Below the pieces are notes generated by a model. It did no database searches. It was not told where the DNA came from and saw only the letters and a list, made by a program, of their open reading frames with translations. From Lachnospiraceae bacterium UBA7202 (lineage in GTDB: Bacteria > Bacillota > Clostridia > Lachnospirales > Lachnospiraceae), in NCBI GenBank assembly GCA_002490705.1, contig DKUO01000019.1, positions 14,594 to 78,593 of the forward strand: a DNA stretch of 64,000 nt, written 5' to 3'. The position numbers and the translations under genes are program-made. This document shows positions 61,601 through 64,000 of the stretch, one piece after another. Every line of letters starts with the position of its first letter. Position 1 is the stretch's first letter.

Positions 61601-63122
61601 GAGCCGGACTGATGTGAGCGGAAAGCCCCTGTACTATGAGTATGATAAAAACGGCAGGCTCAAATATCTGAAAGAGGATACAGATACCATCCTGACAGAA
61701 TACCGCTACACAAACGCGGGCCGTATCAAGGAGATCATAACGAAAGACGGTATCATAACCAGCTACGATTATGACGAGGACGGCAATGTCAGCCGCCTCA
61801 CCATCGGCGACGGCACGGAAGAGGGCCTGCTTTACGACGCTTTCCTGCTCTACGACCTGAATGGGAACCGGACGAAAAAGACAGGGCGCAGACTGGATGC
61901 AGCCGGGAAACAGGCAGAAATGGCGGTTTCCTACCGCTACGATTCCATGAACCGCCTGACCTGCGAAGACCGTAACGGCACAGGGGAGAGGTATGCCTAT
62001 GACCTGTGCGGGAACCGCCTGCTTAAAGAGCAGTACAGCGGCAGCTTCGTTGACGCGGCGGAGGGGTACCGCTATAATGAAAGAAACGAGCTGACAGAGC
62101 GCATCAAGGCGGGAAGTCTTACCGCTTACCGCTATGATAAAAACGGTAGCATCGTCTCGGAAGAACAGGAAGGGAGGAGAAGTGAATACCGCTACGACCT
62201 GTTAAACCGCCAGACTTATGTGAAAACGCTGGACGGGAAGGAACAGGAAAACTTCTACGACGGGGAAGGTCTGCGAGCGGGACTGATTGAAAATGGCAGG
62301 AAGATGACCCTCCTGTACCATAACGGCGAAATCCTGACGGAATGTGACGGGGAAAGTGCGCCCATCAGAAGGCATATCCAGGGGCTTGGACTGTCTTATG
62401 TGCAGACATTAGGTGATAATGCTTATCACGCTTACCATCAGGACGAGCAGGGGAGCACAGCTTATATCACAGGGCAGGGCAGAAAAACCGAGAATATCTA
62501 TCAGTACGATGCTTTCGGGAATCTGTTGGAAAAGCGCGAAGATGTCAGCAACCGCATCCTCTATACCGGACAGCAGTACGATCAGGAGACAGGACAGTAT
62601 TACCTCAGAGCAAGGTATTATAACCCTGTAGTGGGGAGATTTTTACAGGAAGATACCTACCGCGGTGACGGGCTGAATCTCTATGCCTACTGTACGAATA
62701 ACCCGGTGGTGTATTATGACCCGAGCGGGCATGGGACTCAATATCGCGATAAAGTGCCGAAAACGGTTGATACGCCAGCGGGGCAGGTTGCGAAGAAAAA
62801 CAAAGTAACAAATCCAGATGGGAGAAAGGGTGGTCCAGCACACCGAAAAGTGGTAGATGAAATAAAAAAAGACGCAAATAGAAGAGGATTAAGTTATAAT
62901 ACAGAGGAAAAGTTTGATACGCCTGGTGGATATAAAAACAGCAGATATGCGGATGTTGTTGTATATGACAGCCAAGGAAGAATTATGGAAATACACCAAG
63001 TGGGAAAAACTACGAAAAAGCACGGAGCGCCTGTTTCAAGAGAAAGGCAAGCTATTCGTGACATTCGTTCGTCAAATGATTATACAGGTGTACCAATAAT
63101 TTATCATCCGTATGATAGATAG
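55635..63122 (+). CDS. VgrG-Rhs fusion effector with nuclease-like tip
   Basis: A 2495-residue protein. About 1-345: VgrG-like ring and OB (LQYEETDWEFLKRLA near 147, YFPSHDEQDAM near 339). About 355-425: Gly/Ser/Asn linker. About 455-560: spike-like strands. About 610-830: hydrophobic helices (CLGVLTVVGTGALTVM) suited to membrane entry. About 843-2340: DUF6531 start (GDPFDAASGAYITTEHEF) and YD/RHS repeats ending in the core (YTGQQYDQETGQYYLRARYY, GLNLYAYCTNNPVVYY, DPSGHG at 2362-2367). The last 128 residues are the variable tip: a VVVYD...EIHQVGK pattern suggests a PD-(D/E)XK nuclease. AGGAGG precedes ATG 55635. An AT-rich gene of immunity type follows 17 nt later. Confidence 0.88.
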   Translation: MRMTYRDLVIELPIDGIQAVDSIEISQRLNEHGKVKIRLMVEEEQALELVEQADSSLRISVSTSEGRILFCGKGNRISARRDEGLLYLYAEFYGYTRDWDQTEKSQSFCKGNDTYEQVLHKVLSEYAAKDIRDEATGGAKIPGMLLQYEETDWEFLKRLASHFSTYLLADDTTTNGRVYFGIPHMDKGSVLKDEEYTMLRGKERYDGMEGAEEILSQDMTRWRIRTRKQLAFGEQVMLNHIETVVTAVNIHTEQGDLVYEYELSRRAGILCKKKKNNRIYGMSIPATVKERKGNQIRVKLDIDPVYEASDDLKYFTYAIETSNFYCMPEEESRVHIYFPSHDEQDAMAVHALSAGSVPGGPAGGAGKNPSGNMPAESTSSGSKSSGKKQKASSHDGGENDGGTYGGGNTDGGYNGGQSNFTGGGFGGVLPVAAASAVSKAAETPKAEEQKAEKAKPPKNPPFKVFSDPSGSFLELAPYGITMSPGQTAAVIMNATGSMSINCSRLTASTNMTAFMGGGTQGAISEIVISAKDEMNVALSGGESSIKLGKDADIMAAFIRKDAEVKRAPMPPADRVVEILTAGDAKAREDVNLEATGALMALAQKKQEGKQKIWNGCLGVLTVVGTGALTVMTGGATAPLFLAAAGKTLKDTANIFEGAQDIYKANRGDMSRSFNFIRDTVFQGNEEAYQFASSAMDITFDVVSGKALKGNIMKYGQCNKYASMLSKVGNMCNKSKGVNFAVNISGDVFFGAAGDYIQTGKINPKNLAANVATGTLKGIGMNTLQFGNGAFKSELGREALNTGIGTVFGMSVDKTASDLRGEEYNAGASFVQNLIQAGLGQRLGDPFDAASGAYITTEHEFILPDVLAPIYLTRKYCSIDGKSGWLGKGWHFSYEGRLCRDEEKGILHVQLPDGYCAAYEAQEAGNGGILYRDVVGNGRYLLSRDDMADLWNVTDTHQFKTYCYDGAGLLVSAVDKNGNSLFLEYRDGVPVRLTTPLGYEVAFTFREGRLMRMEDSAGRAVEYRYEQNLLTEVVHMDGGISRYAYTAEGYLETTTDQTGLTYLINEYDEKGRVTKQTLADGGVYQVQYDDRKRQVTMSYSGYPGAYTYTCNEKMAVTKAAYPDGTEETFAYDACNQLLEKTGRTGAATRMEYDSCGHLVRETLPEGLERIYTYDSRGDLVSVRDNGGRERIFAYDGLHNLILRGEKTAEGKWREETFQWDYMGRLTAEEDGEGNRTRYCYEKTSAYPYRTVYADGAELLCGYDELGRKLWEEDDTGRAEYAYNRNGWQTMERDGEGNETHRLYDGSGRLTALYSPRQWEAGNGKRTEYRYDFLSRLTETIYSDGSHEKQYRDGEGNIIKKVHPNAYDPKTGDGEGTRYDYDGENRMLRIHYPDGGVERFFYDGTGNTLRHVLPGQYDANADDGDGYTYTYDKEGRLLTVTAPDGTVEETRAYDLWGNLAVKTDADGYSSHYTYDLAGRLARELVPVGDGTGDPAYCMIEYAYDANGNCIKEIRYGGSYTEDGIQKEAGNDLTLTFAYDARNRLVRAEDSLGARASCLYDARGNRVSEEQLISDGEDGGRCVVRKTRYRYDKAGRLTEKREILDNGFTGEGKDSPEMAVTRYAYDANGNRTAIITPEGYRITREYDCRDRLTTERVEDKENGTALTTAFTYDRAGNVTAVRQQGAEGKTREITYDRDLKDRLTRVEELDGPVVMASYDKDNCMAERKALLPMSGEQYSSTLYSYDIHGSLTQSCEDGKITEWNAYDRKNRLIKNIDADGIIIRCRYGIQDEQRQLITFASRKQDRAAQTLSYNPRGMLTGTEDGCGNRTGYQTDAWGRITAIETAEGGREEYAYDCAGNVTASTDANGNTTRYAYNSQGKVCAITDQSGSTETFRYDKEGREIEHTDRNGTVTQTKYNVYGKPTLQACTYQKGNRCIMGTWEYDSFGQLTKSVAGGFCYTYEYRPDGKLLNKWNSGRKVLSCTYYRDGSLKSRTDVSGKPLYYEYDKNGRLKYLKEDTDTILTEYRYTNAGRIKEIITKDGIITSYDYDEDGNVSRLTIGDGTEEGLLYDAFLLYDLNGNRTKKTGRRLDAAGKQAEMAVSYRYDSMNRLTCEDRNGTGERYAYDLCGNRLLKEQYSGSFVDAAEGYRYNERNELTERIKAGSLTAYRYDKNGSIVSEEQEGRRSEYRYDLLNRQTYVKTLDGKEQENFYDGEGLRAGLIENGRKMTLLYHNGEILTECDGESAPIRRHIQGLGLSYVQTLGDNAYHAYHQDEQGSTAYITGQGRKTENIYQYDAFGNLLEKREDVSNRILYTGQQYDQETGQYYLRARYYNPVVGRFLQEDTYRGDGLNLYAYCTNNPVVYYDPSGHGTQYRDKVPKTVDTPAGQVAKKNKVTNPDGRKGGPAHRKVVDEIKKDANRRGLSYNTEEKFDTPGGYKNSRYADVVVYDSQGRIMEIHQVGKTTKKHGAPVSRERQAIRDIRSSNDYTGVPIIYHPYDR

Positions 63123-63139
63123 AAGGAAGGAAGCAATAT

Positions 63140-63652
63140 ATGAGTAAACAATTTAGTTTTATCATGGATAAAGCAGACGAAAGTGAATTTATAAAAATGA
63201 TACTTGATAGTGGTGGTAAGGTATTAAAAAATATAAAAAGAGGAGTAGAGAAGGGAGTTGTGCAGGTATATTCTTTGCCAGAGGATATATGGATTTTTCT
63301 CTATTTGACTAAAGATGAGTTTGGAGAAATGAAGCCAAGAAATATAGAAAATGATATTCAATATATTGATTCGTACGCGTCATCTGTCATTGAGTTTCGA
63401 GAAACGATACCAAGAATTAAGCTAAAGCAGATTCAAAAGGGAAGATTATATTTGAATAACAAATATTGGGATGAAAACGAACAATTGATTCAAAAAGATG
63501 AAATGCTTGATAAATGGTACAAAGAATTAGTGAGATGGATAAAAAAAAGATTAAAATGTGTGGAGACATATTCTTATGGCAGAGTTGTAAAAGAATATGT
63601 GAGTGAGTCTTTAGTAAAATATGTAGAAGATGGTTTTAATCTGTTAGGTTAA
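63140..63652 (+). CDS. Putative immunity protein for the Rhs tip
   Basis: A 170-residue soluble protein, rich in K, E and I (FSFIMDKADESEFIKM; LDKWYKELVRWIKKRLK). No family recognised. It starts 17 nt after the Rhs gene behind AGAAGGAAGG and shares its sharp drop in GC, the usual layout of a toxin tip with its immunity gene. It is much more AT-rich than the genes of the core machine. Confidence 0.7.
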   Translation: MSKQFSFIMDKADESEFIKMILDSGGKVLKNIKRGVEKGVVQVYSLPEDIWIFLYLTKDEFGEMKPRNIENDIQYIDSYASSVIEFRETIPRIKLKQIQKGRLYLNNKYWDENEQLIQKDEMLDKWYKELVRWIKKRLKCVETYSYGRVVKEYVSESLVKYVEDGFNLLG

Positions 63653-63773
63653 GAACTATTAAAAAATTACTTACATTAAACACGGATTAAATTGTTCTCT
63701 ACATTATTGGATATTGTGGAATCATCAATGCTAAGCGTAAGGGGCGAACTTGAAACTTGTCTCAACGCTGAAT

Positions 63774-63896
63774 AATTGCGCGGATCGCATAAACCATAAG
63801 CAGACCCATGGAAACTGTTTAAATCCTTCGGATTAAAACATTACGTTTGGAGCGGAGCGGAAGCGCGTCTGCGTTGGTTATGCGATCTGCGCAATT
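63774..63896. repeat. Long imperfect inverted repeat (about 123 nt)
   Basis: The left arm AATTGCGCGGATCGCATAAA CC begins at 63774; the right arm, read on the other strand, is AATTGCGCAGATCGCATAAC C (63876-63896). They differ by one substitution and one base of length. GCAGAC (63800-63805) and GTCTGC (63867-63872) extend the pairing, and AATCC/GGATT (63822-63834) forms an inner hairpin. The outer bases could be the ends of a small transposon-like or recombination element. From 63653 to 63773 and after 63897 I see no gene other than a short open stretch noted elsewhere. Confidence 0.6.
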
Positions 63897-64000
63897 TCAA
63901 CAATCAAGGAGATTTGAAATCACCTGTTAAAGGGTATATGAATGATGAATTGATGGAGTTACAAGAGAGGGAGATTAAGGTTGAAAAAGAATAGTAGAGA

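Noticed and set aside
58500..62100. CRISPR-like repetition in the Rhs region
   Set aside because: The repeats are degenerate YD-type coding repeats of varying length, not identical direct repeats with unique spacers.
34983..63652. Prophage or R-type tailocin interpretation of the cluster
   Set aside because: No terminase, capsid, portal, tail-fibre, holin or lysin genes are visible, while FHA, PP2C-like, Hsp70-like and Rhs genes are. A tailocin would also normally have separate sheath and tape-measure genes.
63797..63994. Short open stretch ending MNDELMELQEREIKVEKE
   Set aside because: It runs through the inverted-repeat element and has no clear start or ribosome site. It could be the decayed end of an older tip or immunity gene, but that is not supportable.

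Overview
The window looks like a chromosomal segment of an anaerobic, low-to-mid GC Firmicute, most likely a Lachnospiraceae (Clostridia). Support comes from a T-box in front of thrS, an infC-rpmI-rplT operon behind an attenuator, strong AGGAGG ribosome sites, a DUF1540 protein, a flavodiiron protein, an RsbU/SpoIIE-type phosphatase and many lysine- and glutamate-rich proteins. No rRNA is present, so the family call is inference.

Bases 1-28,900 are ordinary core genome. They hold the end of purB, a CDF metal exporter, a P1B-type metal ATPase, a degenerate LytM protein next to a bactofilin, rarA, purA, a short-chain dehydrogenase, a HAD hydrolase, a flavodiiron protein, a broken PIN toxin with an intact antitoxin, a Nudix hydrolase, tcdA, pdxST, a diguanylate cyclase next to a SpoIIE-type phosphatase, a SEC-C protein, T-box/thrS, a GT39-like membrane protein, a lipoprotein, infC-rpmI-rplT, pepD and an EAL phosphodiesterase.

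Bases 28,900-34,700 are a patchy accessory strip. It starts at a tRNA-Pro with the unusual anticodon AGG. It then carries short direct repeats, a frameshifted retropepsin-like gene, a MATE pump, an Rpn-type nuclease, a tyrosine recombinase and an esterase.

Bases 34,983-63,652 form one long rightward gene cluster with mostly overlapping or closely spaced genes. It resembles a contractile injection (T6SS-like) machine adapted to a Gram-positive cell. In order it encodes a secreted and membrane-anchored VWA protein, a candidate fused sheath protein, two tandem Hcp-like tube proteins, a J-domain protein, two FHA proteins, two PP2C-like proteins that have lost complementary catalytic motifs, an Hsp70/actin-fold ATPase, three unrecognised proteins in the position expected for baseplate, a DcrB/Eag-like candidate chaperone, two VgrG-like proteins, a detached spike, a pentapeptide-repeat protein, a 175-residue adaptor-like protein, a DUF4280 PAAR-like tip, a 2495-residue VgrG-Rhs fusion with a nuclease-like tip, and an AT-rich putative immunity gene. 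I see no ClpV-type AAA+ ATPase, no TssJLM membrane complex, no phage head, terminase or lysis genes, and no Ser/Thr kinase. The Hsp70-like and J-domain pair is the only energy-using module visible.

The last 350 bases contain a long imperfect hairpin of about 123 nt with nearly identical inverted arms, which could be a small mobile or recombination element behind the Rhs tip.
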